From: Neopestalotiopsis rosae
Lineage: Eukaryota > Ascomycota > Sordariomycetes > Amphisphaeriales > Sporocadaceae
NCBI GenBank assembly: GCA_023078685.1
Contig: JALGAS010000008.1
Coordinates: 868,001 to 932,000, forward strand
Reading direction: 5' to 3'
DNA length: 64,000 nt
Shown here: one piece after another, positions 1 through 11,437 of the stretch
Layout of the letters: the number at the start of each line of letters is the position of its first letter
Numbering within the stretch: position 1 is the stretch's first letter
Translations under genes and position numbers: made by a program
The notes under the pieces: model-generated
Database searches by the model: none
What the model was told of the DNA's origin: nothing
The model's input: only the letters and a program-made list of their open reading frames with translations

Positions 1-3000
1 GTACTGTAAGCTCTATGCACCCCTACCCCAGAACGTGGTTCCGCTATTCCATCAGCACTAAATCTAAGAGTACGAAGGAAACGGCTTCATAGGTTGGGTA
101 ATGTTTATTCTTAGCGTACTCACAGCACTACGAACTAATGAGGAAAACGAATTGTACGACTCATTAGGAGGCAGCCTTGAGAGTATGTTGTTCTCTAGCA
201 ACGTCGCAATTGAAGGATTTCTTGTCGGCTTGCAGTTTCCGGATAACTAACCGCTAGATACCACCACACTTGACGATAAACCCAGTAGTGTACATACATA
301 GTATCTGTGCGTGCGCTGGTGTAGCCGTTGATTAGCTTCGCACAGGCATGGCACTGGTCGGGTCTGGTGGTCGGCTGTTTTTGAACATGCCATCTCCTCT
401 CTTTAACGATTTTTCTCGGGCACCAAATGACTTCCGAATCACCCGTACCGAGAAGAGCGAACTAGCACTAAAACAAAAATACGGGCACCATTAATTGTGA
501 TGATCGAACAAGTATCTAGGACTCATTAAGCTGTTTACCAATGGCATCGTCGGGATCAATGATCACTTTTCACAGCTGAAAACATTATTGAAGAAACGAG
601 GAGGGGCCTTCACCGATATCCATCCTTCCATTATCGTTTTGGTCGTGGGGTGTCCCGTGGTTGTGCGCTTCTTTTCCGTTTGCGGGTTCTCTATCTATGT
701 TCATCACATCTCAATGGGGGCACCGAGCCATCGTGCCGAGGTTTGGCTGACCGAGCGGAAGGCAGAAGAATTAAGAACTCAACCAAAGGAGAGGGAAAAA
801 AAAAAGGGAGGACGCCTCGCCTGGCTGGGCCCGCCGACCGACGAAAATTCCGAACTTCTTGGCACTTCAGAGTTCTGACAGGATTTCTAAAAGGGAAATG
901 AGAAAGAGAACAAAAAGAGGCACTACCCGTCTCACACACTCTGTCTTTGGATATCGTCAGCTTCCAAGGGGGGGCCTGTGCCCTCTTCGCGATGGCTTGA
1001 CGCCAAATCTTGTAGACGAGATGATGAGCCCCCCCTGGTCGAGCAATGGCCCCCGGGTGATCATTGGCAGGCATGTCCGAATCCTTTTTCTACTCAGCCT
1101 TACGAAGCGACTATGTTACAGAGTATCGTAAACTAGGGGTGCGAAGACTGTTGTACGTATTTTCTTTTTCTCTGTACGACTGGTTGGACTGCATCTTGTT
1201 ACATGGCTGCATACCTACTATGCTACCTATTGACAAGTTACGAGTTGGGTCGTCTATTCATCCAGTAAAAGAGTGAGGGGTTAAGACTTTTTTGCGCCCC
1301 CCGGGAATTGCCATATTGCCAAACTCGACACCTGCATGGAAACATCGGCGAGGACGAAACGATCTGCAATGCGCAAAGATACGTACTTGATACAAAGTAG
1401 ATTGAATCATCATCATCATCACCACTCACAATCCACATCCAAAATCAAGTCCCTCCACCATGGTAGCTTCAACGACATGTTCCGGAAGCACCTCAGGCCG
1501 GCCGTCAGCCTGACGTACATTGAGCTGTTTTCTCGGGAATGAAGCTGAGACCTCTCGAGTAGCTGGGCAGCAACTTGATTGGGTCAGCCGATGCGCCTAG
1601 AATGCTAGTTGATGTTCCCTGCCATGTGCAAATCTGAGAAGAGGTCTCACCTCCCCACCCACCCGCGAGCACTTGGCTCGCCTGTGGCAGGGATCCTTCT
1701 GCCCGTCGCCTTTTTCTGGTAATCCCATCACAAGAAAAAATGCCCCGCGTAGTGCGGGTTGGCCCCAGCAGAGTTCAATGGTGAAGACACACATGGAGCC
1801 CAAGAACGCCTACAACGAGCCAGCCTCCCTGCATTATATCGGGTTGGGACCAATCACGGTTATCAGCCTCGCATATGATCGACGAGCAGCATGGTGATCC
1901 CTCGCTCATTCGGGTCGTATACTTCCTCCTTCCTTATCACACCCAACCTCACTCACATATTGGACCCTCTCTCTTGTCTGGTTCAAGATCTAGTGCGCGG
2001 GCGGCTTTCATTTATTCGTCATTCAAAATCGATATAGGGACGAAATGACGACTACAACCGTCTTCCTCAACGGTCGCCCTACTTCCGCCGACCTGGACCT
2101 GGATGGTTCATTCCTTCCCAGGCATTCTTGTTCAACCTCGGGAATAGAAATCCGTGTCAGTTTAAGCTTTTCGGAAGTGCTGTCTCGGATTAGCAAGGCT
2201 GGGTCTCGAGGTTCTTTGATTTATATTTTTATCTTGTACCTGACATATGGGAGACAGTTTTGGGGGTACTATTATTCCAATGAAATTCTTTGCTGAAGAA
2301 AGATACCGAAATTTCTCTACATACTACATATTGCGACCACTGCTCTGGGACGCTTGCTAAGGTGACAAGTGACTGGCCTGTCCCTCCCACAAGCCGTCAG
2401 TACCACAGAGATCTTCACTAACTGACCCCGGTTTCCGCGCGGTGCACCAAACGGATCCCTGAACCGAGAGCCTTCGCGTGGCATGGGATGGGCTGAAGGA
2501 CGGCGCTGACGGCAATTCGAGTTAGACTGGTCCGTGTCAGCAGCTGCCGTCTCCTTGCGCCTTCGATTCGAGCACACCCGAATTGAATCAATAATAATAA
2601 TAATAGCCCAGCGTCTATGATCCAATGATACATTGGCCCCCCCTGGTTAAAACGGCTGCAAGCCAGTCTCGCCAGTCTTCGGCGCCCCCAAAACTAGCAG
2701 GAATCGACCTTGACGGAATCGGGCCTAGAGGAGGAGCGGAAACCAGCCAATCTTGTGCCCATTTCTGGCATCGATGATGAACTATTTTCACCCATTTTTA
2801 TGTTTTCAGCTAAGACCTTCAGCCCGTAGCTACCGACCGAAAGAGAAAAAAAAGGCAGAACTGTGACAGGCCCCACGCTGGGCTGCGCACCAAGAGCTGC
2901 GCCCATACCCCTGGACAGAGCTATGGGAACTATCGCTGTCTCTTATGGGTCGGAGCTGACTCCTACACGACCCTGTGGATCGCTACCATGCGAATAGCAG

Positions 3001-3591
3001 GCATTTTGACATTTTTTGGACCCTTTTTGCAAACTTCCTCTAGTCATCGTACGTACAGTTCCCTCTCTCACATGCGCCGTTCATCCGTTCTCCCCCCCAT
3101 GGATGGCCAGATCTAGCGATTTCTGCGTGCATATATCCCTTGCGCCGTTTCTTCATTAGATCAGATCTGGCAGTGGGTAGGTAATCACAAGTATTAAGTG
3201 GCCCAATACTTATATCAAAGACAGGAATCCCACGAACCAGTGGATCCACTTCCAATAGTTTACGGCCGTGGCTAAAATCCACATATACACTTCTTTGTTT
3301 TCTGTCAATCTCATCCTTCACCCAATTGTCTACCCTTTTTTCATGCTCAGCTCAAAATTGATTTATTTTGTCTCCAATCCATGGCTTTAAGCTTCTATAC
3401 CTCTAAAGTGTAATGAGTTCAGCTCTTACCGTGTCTCAAGATACGTGAGAAAGAGAGAAAGCCCATCGGGCACTATAGCGACGGCGCCCCCACTTGCGCC
3501 TTATAACCAACCACCTCGGGCCGCGGATTCGCAACTTGGGCACTTTGAGTCTTTGAACAAGCTCATTCATCTCTTTTTCACATCAAGCAAC
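1..3591. other. Intergenic, no gene supported
   Basis: No reading frame here carries a recognisable motif; all are short and inconsistent between strands. Visible simple sequence includes a CAT run near 1407-1425 and an AAT run near 2587-2606. The 3' end must hold the promoter and 5' UTR of the GMC-type gene starting at 3592. The stretch from about 3300 to 3590 has pyrimidine-rich segments, and an upstream in-frame extension exists, but the first good in-frame ATG with a purine at -3 is at 3592. Confidence 0.6.
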
Positions 3592-6500
3592 ATGGCTCCT
3601 AGTGCTATGCCCGCATCTCCGGTTGAGCCGGCCGCCAACGGCGTTGGAAAGTCGACCGGAGTGAGCAATGGCGTGAGCAACGGTGACGGAAGTACCCTGA
3701 ACAACAGGTTCGAAAACAGTTATGGCAACGGTCGTGCCAACGGCAATGGCACTCCGGAACGGCCTTCTACAGCCAACGGCGAGACGCCTCTGAGGCGACC
3801 CGTCACCTTTAGCGACTCTGTCGATGTATCGTCAGCATTGCCGTCTCCCGAACCAAGCCAGGGTGTCAGGTTTGGACCCGGCACGCACCGCATTCACTCC
3901 ATCGGACGCCACGAGACTGAGGCGAGCGGGCCTGGCAGAAGCTATGCAAAGGTCCGATCATGGGGCAAGAGCTCGAGCACTGCGCAATACCCTCGCCTCT
4001 CCAAGCCACTTGAGCTGATGCGCTCCTCGTATGACTGCGTCGTCATTGGATCCGGCTATGGAGGTGGTGTCGCTGCCTCGCGCATGGCACGAGCAGGACA
4101 GTCCGTGTGTCTCCTCGAGCGAGGCAAGGAGCGATGGCCCGGCGAGTTTCCCGCCGAGACTGGCGAGGCTCTCGACCAGATGCACTATTCCGGCGAGTTT
4201 GCCCCAGGCTGGTTACCCAAGCAGCTCGTCAACGGAGGCGACCCCACGGGCATGTACCATTTGATTTTCGGCAATGGCCAGAATGCCGTCGTTGCTAATG
4301 GTGAGTCGCGAACAACTCTCCCGTGTCACACGTCAGACACGGCACTTGGAGAAGAGGACTTTTTACTGACAATGGCGCGTTACCCAGGTCTCGGCGGAAC
4401 AAGTTTGATCAATGCCAATGTGTATCTGGAGGCCGACGAACAAACTCTGAAGCAAGAGTCGTGGCCCCGTGAGATTAGAAAGGACCCAAAAAGAGAAATG
4501 GAGAAATGTAAGACGACAATCATACCGTAAATATCCATACTATGGTGCCAAGCTGACTTTGTGCAACAGACTATGCAAAGGCCAGGAAAATGCTCGAGCC
4601 CGAAACGTACCCTGACGACTGGCCCGCGCTTCCCAAGCTAGAGCTTCTCAAGAAGCAAGCAGAGGCTTTGAATATGAAAGAAAAGTTTAGAAAAGTTGAA
4701 CAAACAACACGTTTTAGAAATGGCCCCAATGCCGCTGGTGTCGAGATGACCCCCTCCGGCCTTACCGGCCAGGATTGTACCGGCGTCAATGACGGCTCAA
4801 AGAACTCCACCCTCGTCACATATGTCGCCGATGCTTGGAACTGGGGCGCCGAAATCTTTTGCGAGTCCGAAGTGCGCTACATCACCAAGGCACCCGGCCG
4901 CGAAGGCTGGCTTATTTACTTTGCCTGGCACGGACGAAACCGCGGCCACTTCAAGGCCAACCTCCACGGCGACCTCATGTGGGTTCACGCCAAGAAGGCC
5001 GTGTTCCTCGGTGCCGGCGCCATTGGAACCACGGAGATTCTTCTGAGAAGTAAAGAAATGGGTCTTGAGATGAGCGACCAGGTCGGCTTGAACATGAGCG
5101 GCAATGGTGACATGTTGGCCTTTGGCTACAACACGGATGACGAGGTCAATGGTATCGGCCGGACTCACGGCTCGCCATATCACCCCGTCGGCCCTTGCAT
5201 TACCGGTATAATCGACAACAGAGAAGGACATAGCAACCCCCTAAACGGCTATGTCATCGAGGAAGGCGTCGTCCCCAAGGCGTTGGCACCCTTTCTTCAA
5301 GCTATGCTGGAACTTCTCCCTGGAAGTGTCGGCCCTCACGACGAAGGTCTAGTTGACACTGTCAAGGCAAACCTTGCCCGCTTTGGCTCATTCTTCCTTG
5401 GCCCCTACTACCGCAAGGGTGCTATCGAGAGAACTCAGACATATCTCGTCATGTCGCACGACAGCAATCAAGCCATGCTTACGCTCAAGGACGACAAGCC
5501 GGTGCTCGAGTTCCTGGGCGTTGGTCGGAGCAACCACGTCAAGTTCTTGAACACTATCTTGGAGAAGGCTACACGGGCCGTAGGAGGCACCTTTGTACAA
5601 AATCCCTTTTATGCTTTGATGGGCCAGCAGGCAGTCACCGTGCACCCCATTGGTGGTGCATGCTTGGCAGCCGAAGGTAACGGCGCCAGCGGAGCGACCA
5701 ATCATTTCGGCGAGGTGTTCATTGGCGACGGCACCGAGACTCACCACGGTCTCATGGTTGTAGATGCCGCCTTGATTCCCACCGCCTTGGGTGCCAACCC
5801 ATTGGCCACCATTACTGCTCTGGCTGAGCGATGTGTCGAGCAATACTGCCAGCGGCAACGTCTCACCATCAGTGAGAAGAAAAACGGAATCCTCGATCTC
5901 TTTGGTTCCCCCCAGTACGACTCCCAAATGTTTGCCGAGTCGGAAGATGATCAGGATGATGTGGTCAGCATCTCGAGCGCCAGTGATGTGATCAAGTCTG
6001 CCCAGCGCATGAACGATGGCGGATTTGGCTTCACCGAGGTCATGTCGGGTTTCATCCACCACGACCAAGGCTTGAAAGAGGAAAGCCAGCAGTCGTATGA
6101 CCTCGCTGCCCGTATCGCAGAGTCTAGATGCGAATCTGCCCGCTTCTTCCTCAGTGTCCAGTCGTTCAACACTAGATCAATCGTCCACGACCCCGAGCAC
6201 CGTGCCATGCTCACGGGCACCTTTTCTTGCCCTACCATTCCTGGATCTCCCTTCATGGTTCAGCGTGGAGACTTTAATCTTTTCCGTCAATATCTCGACG
6301 CTCCCGGAACCAAGAATCTCGTGTACAACTTTATGATGCGAGGCACTGATGGCAGACTTCTCCACTTCCGTGGTTTCAAAGTCGTCGACTCGTCTGTAGC
6401 TTTGAGCCCTGTCCAGTTTTGGCGTGCTACTAGTACTTTGTATGTCACGATTAGGAAAGCTCGCTACAATGGTTCTTTCCGCGAGGACATGCGCGAGGAG

Positions 6501-7865
6501 GAAGCCATGGCCGGTACAGTCATTGCCAAGGGTATTATGAGGATCCAGCCGGCAGACTTTGCCAGCCAAATTCTCACCATGACGCCGACTGGCAGTGGCC
6601 TGCTCAAGAAGGCCATGAGCGCTGCCAGTTTCATGACTTACTTCACGCGCAAGTCGCTGTCTCTCTTCCTAGCACCATTTACACCGCTCGAGTACCCCAG
6701 CCAGAGCTACAATGGTTACATCAACGAGACTCTGCCCACCGCGACATATCAGATTCAAGCCGACGACGGGGTCATGACGCGGATGCAAATGTACGAGTCC
6801 ACAAACCCCAACGTGGAAAGAAAGGTCCTCTTCATGGTTCCGGGCGCTTCGGTGGATCACCAGATCTATGCCCTGCCCACCATTCGCTGCAATGCTGTCA
6901 ACTACTTTACTCGTGCTGGTTACCGCGTCTATGTCAGTGTGCACCGTATTTGCGCATTGATGATTGCCCAGAACAACTGGACCACCTTTGACTCCCGCTT
7001 GGACATCAAGGCCTGTCTTGAAAAGATTCGCAAGGACAATGGCAAGAAGCCCGTCTACACCATTGCGCACTGCATGGGCAGTGTGGCCTTTTCCACAGGC
7101 CTGCTCGACGGCACGATCCCCGCCGACTGGATCTTGGGCATCACGTGCAGCCAGGTCTTCATGAACCCCATCTGGAACACGATGAACATGATCAAGATCA
7201 TGGCGTTCCCGATCCCGCTCGACAAGATCTACAAGCTCCTCTGCGGCTCGTGGTTCTCGTGCAGCACGGCGCACGACGACAGCTACATCCAAAAGGCGCT
7301 CAACGAGATGCTGCGCCTCCTGCCCGACGAGCGTAAGGAAATGTGCAACAACGCCTCCTGCCACCGCGTCAGCCTGACCTTTGGTCGGTGCTGGAACCAC
7401 GCCAACCTCAACGAGGCGACGCACCGCCAGATTGACCGCTTCTTTGGCGGCGTCAACATGACCTTGCTGCACCTGCTCATGAAGCAGGGCTACGATGGCG
7501 GCGTCATGACCAACGCGCCCCTGTTCGACCGTCTCGATACGCCCGAGAACATTGCCAACCTGCGCGGCATCCCGTTCTTGCTGTTCGTCGGCCGCGATAA
7601 TGCCGTCTTGAGCCCCGCCGCTACGGAAAAGACGTACGAGGTCCTCTGCGACACCTTTGGTACGCGCGATACTCGCGATAATGACGGACTGCAGTACAAG
7701 CGTCGTGTCGTCCCCAACTATGGACACTTGGACTGCTGGATGGGCCGCAATGCCTACAAGGACGTCTATCCCTTTGTCCGTGAGGAGGTTGATCGTGTTA
7801 CTCGTGGTGAGGATTATCGGTTTGTTGAGCCGAATGATCAGTTTACAGAGCGCAGTGACTATTAA
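3592..7865 (+). CDS. GMC/cholesterol-oxidase-like flavoprotein fused to alpha/beta hydrolase
   Basis: Exons 3592-4300, 4388-4507 and 4570-7865 give 1374 residues. The first intron is 87 bases and in frame, so it is easy to miss; splicing it restores the family-like GLGGTSLINAN. Residues 1-140 are Asn/Gly/Ser-rich. A Rossmann FAD motif (GSGYGGG) lies near 153-159. GMC-type C-terminal signatures include TVHPIGGACLA and GANPLATITALAE, with the His and Asn expected for an FAD alcohol or sterol oxidase. The last ~350 residues are an alpha/beta hydrolase: nucleophile elbow AHCMGS with Cys1111 where Ser is usual, acid in VGRDNAVLSP, and His1329 in YGHLD. It probably oxidises a sterol or alcohol and hydrolyses an ester or lactone; the substrate is unknown. 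The fusion is known in fungi in my recollection. The gene appears intact. Confidence 0.88.
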
Positions 7866-8597
7866 GTGAATGATGGACTTTTATCTTGATTTACTCTTTG
7901 GGAAGATATGGGAGAAATGTCGGAGAACATATGTTGTAAGATGGAATGGGTTGTATTTTGATGGTACGAGTAGAAGGTATTGGGACTCTGAGATTTTGGC
8001 TTCGGAGTACGGATAGAGGAGGAAATGGGAGCGCATCTCTCTCTCCTTGGTTGTCATCTTTTTATCGGTTTTGATATATACCCGAGGAAGTCCTCTTTCA
8101 TTTTGGATCTCCCACTCTTTTCTTCATTTTCTGGGGTTTCTGGACCTTTGGTCTCACTCTCCTTGACGTAGATGTAGCGGATGGATTCTGGGGTGAGGGC
8201 TGTACAATGTTGTAAGGCTTTTGAATACTGCTTTAGTATAGTCAGCATTGACAATATAACGGCTGGACCAAACTTGTGCCTGCATGCTTCTGAGACAATG
8301 CCACATAAATACCAAGGTGCAATTGAAAGCCTTCGGAAATAGAACAAAAAGTACCATCATATATACTATTTGTGCGTAGCCCTTTTCTGCCATCACAGTA
8401 GCCTGGTCACGATCGCCCATTGAGTATGTAATACAGTAGTACAATCTCGAGAATGGTCGAAAGCACAGGGCATGACGGAGCTATTATTGGCAGTGCTCCG
8501 CTGAGTCTACGTAGGCCGCAGTCGTATGCAATTATGCAGTCTGAAATAGAGCAAGTGATCCTTATAGACGGTATAATACTTCACACGGATGATGGTC
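7866..8597. other. Intergenic, 3' flank of GMC gene
   Basis: Short discordant reading frames only. It must contain the terminator and polyadenylation region of the GMC-type gene. I see no other supported feature. Confidence 0.5.
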
Positions 8598-8815
8598 TTT
8601 CACTGCAAAATGGAGCTTTGCAGACTCCATCCAATATCCACTAAGATGCCTTTCACTGCAAAATAAAAACTACGAACACTCATCCAGTCAACCAATGAGA
8701 CGCTCTTCACTGCAATTCTAAAACTACAAACACTCATCCAAGTATCCAATCAAAAATACTAAGGACTTTTCACTGCAAATTAAAAACTACAAACACTCAT
8801 CCAGATACTCAGCAA
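8598..8815. repeat. Four-unit ~53-base minisatellite
   Basis: Four imperfect direct repeats begin with (T/C)TTCACTGCA at 8598, 8651, 8704 and 8768, so spacings are 53, 53 and 64. Units 2-4 share a core of CTGCAA, then an A-rich AAAACTAC, then AACACTCATCCA. Unit 1 is the most diverged. It sits about 120 bases upstream of the small membrane-protein ORF at 8938. Confidence 0.8.
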
Positions 8816-8937
8816 GATAAAAGCGAAAAAGTCGATCATAATATGATCCAAGAAACTCTTCCATTCAAACCCCAAAAGCGCTTAGTCATTATTGTTCTCC
8901 TTAACTCCAGGCAAACCTTGAGCCTAGCACAAAATTT

Positions 8938-9210
8938 ATGTCTTCGTTGAAACCTATGTCCCCAGAAGTGGTGGTAGGGATCGCCGTAGGTTTGCCGTCC
9001 CTACTCATGGCGCTCATCTCACTCTGGTTGGCCTACCTTACTTTTACCCACACACGCTTATTGCACCAAGAAGCGCAATACTCCGTGCATATACTTTCGC
9101 TTCATTATAGAGCATCAATAACCCAGTCGGAACTGCCCAATCGTAGCAGGCCATTGCCACCAACGAATCCCACGCAAGCCCAATTCTCCAGCCCGTCAAT
9201 GAATGACTAG
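8938..9210 (+). CDS. Small single-TM protein, copy 1 (possible relic)
   Basis: A 90-residue ORF with an N-terminal extracytoplasmic or short cytosolic leader, then one strong hydrophobic helix (about residues 10-38, containing SPEVVVGIAVGLP and ISLWLAYLTF), then a Pro/Arg-rich tail. It is clearly paralogous to the ORF at 13047-13310: the TM segment is nearly identical in protein while third codon positions differ, as expected for past purifying selection. Beyond its TAG stop the same frame continues with SGAPKRINQY, which matches a peptide readable beyond the stop of copy 2, so both copies may have lost a longer C-terminus. I do not recognise the family. Function is unknown. Confidence 0.55.
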   Translation: MSSLKPMSPEVVVGIAVGLPSLLMALISLWLAYLTFTHTRLLHQEAQYSVHILSLHYRASITQSELPNRSRPLPPTNPTQAQFSSPSMND

Positions 9211-10829
9211 TCCGGTGCGCCTAAGCGTATCAACCAATACCATAGTGTGGAATTGTCCGTGCACTATCTCACACTTGAAAGCCCATGATCTCAATACCCT
9301 TTGGAGCGACGACGGGCTGCGCAAACACATTGAAGACGACCCGATGAAGCTGCGAGAGACGCTCCGAATCATGTTCTGAGTATGTACGCATTCGATCCAG
9401 TGCCCAGTCATGATCTGTGGTTGTAAAATCTTGCTGACTCAAGTATTATTCTATTGTCAGTGGTTGTATTTTCCAACATCACTACACACCTCCCACAAAT
9501 CACACAAACCGCAGATTGATTTCTGGCTGATAGACGACATCGACACAATTCAAGCAATATGGGATTGAACGACCGATATTCCAAAAAGAACAAAGAAAGG
9601 AAGGCAACGAAATATGTATTGACAGTTTCAAAGAGAACTTGGATCATCTCGTAGGGGAAGAGGCCAACTTGTAAATACCTAGTCGATGTTATGTTGCATT
9701 TTAGTGTATTCGTTAGTGGTAATATACATAGGTACTTAGCTCGTACTGTTGGAACTAATACCTATGGTGCCACTAGGAAGAATCCCCATTCGAAAGCGTG
9801 CTTTTAAAGTGAAATGAATGCCTAGGTATTTAAAAAATGTAGATTTAAATAAAGATATTATGAAAATGATCGACAAAAGCTTTGCTATCAAGACTCACGA
9901 AGTGTTACTCTAGAAAGTTCCTGATCCTGGATGGTTCCTCTCACCCATTGTAAAGTGGCTAGCGGGGCGGGCCTGCTGCTCTATGCGGCTGGTTCTAGAG
10001 TCGAACTCCGCCGTGCCATTGAATGCAGTAATTCAAGATTGACATTTTCTCGAAATTGCAACACTATATTTTCTGCTTCTGTAACAATGCCAACTTTATC
10101 TTGCTTATAGCACCGTAGGAGAAGGGGTTTTCTGATCGCTAGTAACAAGCAACGATGTACAAATACAATCATACATCGTAGAATAGTGCTTAGGTGCGCC
10201 CGTCGCACTAACGCCATGCTCATCTTCAGAAGCTCTCCTGACGCTGCTTGCTATCGTCTTCGAATGTGTTTCCAATGGGTTTCAATGAGACTTGTTGTGT
10301 CGGCATTCTGAGCAATATTGATTATAATGGTCTTGGCATTGAGTTCGAGTTTTTCTTCAAGGCACTTCAATTATTAGTATCAACAACACTCCGGCACACC
10401 TCTTATCATGAGAAGCGGCAGCCTCAAGCAAGTGGCCAGGGGATGCAGTCGAGTACAAAACCCAAGCCATGGGAAACGCTGATTGTATGTAGGAAAAGGA
10501 ATCCGAGACATATTTTCGGCAGCTCGTTGCAAGCCAGTTAGTATGATGTTGAGTAGGATGACTTGTGGGAAGAAATAATGATTAGTGAATACTTGATCAA
10601 ACTCCTTTGCACTTTGTCGGGGCTAAGCTTCCCTTATGAATAGGGTGTACGGTCCGCATGTACAAAGTTCAGGCCGACCGACTGATTGAATTGACCCCTG
10701 TCTCCCACTTAGCTGGTTGCAGAGTACATACTACGCACACAAATACTTCGCGTATCCAATCATGCTTCTTGAATGGCAGAGGGCAGAAAGATTACGAGAA
10801 GAACATCGGCTAATATTTTATCCTATTCG
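9211..10829. other. Gene-poor AT-rich stretch
   Basis: No convincing gene. The first ~200 bases are still alignable by eye with the downstream flank of copy 2 (the decayed tail of the small TM gene), for example CTCAATACCCT in both. The rest holds only short, motif-free reading frames. Confidence 0.5.
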
Positions 10830-11045
10830 TTCGGCTACACGCACGAGCGGCGGTACGTGATTGACGACATGATACCTCTTCCTGATGGCAGTCTTCTGCT
10901 ATCTTTGTCTTTTCCGCCATTGGTGTAAGCAGAAGCTCGTAGCTGACGACGGGGCATTTTGAGTTTAGCGCTTTTGCGTCTTCTATTATGTCTGCCATAT
11001 GGGCAAGCGGCAGCTCGTGACTGACGACTGGGTTTCCCTCCTCTA
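10830..11045. repeat. Decayed ~80-base tandem repeat, about 3 units
   Basis: Related segments ending in TGACGAC occur near 10848-10868, 10931-10950 and 11011-11027, spaced about 80 bases. Flanks are also related: GTCTTCT..TATG/TTTGTCT..GCCAT precedes two of them. Reading the minus strand gives two imperfect 26-residue repeats (PVVSHELPLAHMAD and PVVSYELLLTPMAE), but no domain is recognisable and I do not call a gene. Confidence 0.45.
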
Positions 11046-11256
11046 TGCTCAACTAAGCCTGATTCACTTGTGTTGCTATTGATTCAAAATCAAAGGGACC
11101 CTCGTACGGGTTACAAGGTTACATATCATTGCCCTTAGCCGTCCAGGAACAAGGATCTGCCGATCATTTCATTCAAAGGTTTTCTTGATCCTAGTGCCGA
11201 TGCAGACTAACTGTGCAAAGCCTGCGTGTCGGATGGATAAATCCTTCTATATGTAG

Positions 11257-11437
11257 TTCTTTGCGCAAAACCTACGCGCTCCGCCTTAGGAGAGCCGAAC
11301 CCGCCTTCACCTTATCTCCCTCTTTCATGGACTAATGTTAGGCAAAATCTGGGAGGACAAGGCACAAGAAAGAAGGAGATAAAGTATAGGCGGATTCGGC
11401 TCTCCTAAGGTGGAGCGCGTAGGTTTTGCGCAAAGAA
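11257..11437. repeat. 181-base foldback (70-base inverted repeat, 41-base loop)
   Basis: Left arm 11257-11326 and right arm 11368-11437 are reverse complements at 64 of 70 positions with no gaps. Arms begin TTCTTTGCGCAAAACC. Five of the six differences are transitions, consistently C or G on the left against T or A in the reverse complement of the right. The RNA would form a long hairpin. No target-site duplication is obvious, so a MITE or foldback-element label is inference. Confidence 0.85.

Noticed and set aside
1407..1425. His-tract-encoding CAT repeat
   Set aside because: A trinucleotide microsatellite in a short frame with no coding support.
5388..6068. 226-codon minus-strand frame
   Set aside because: Antisense of the GMC catalytic domain; same reason.
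6669..7727. 352-codon minus-strand frame opposite the hydrolase domain
   Set aside because: It mirrors a GC3-rich real coding exon, is repetitive in Val/Asp/Gly and has no motif: an antisense shadow.
8598..8815. CRISPR-like array
   Set aside because: Only four diverged units without unique spacers, in a eukaryotic genome: a minisatellite.
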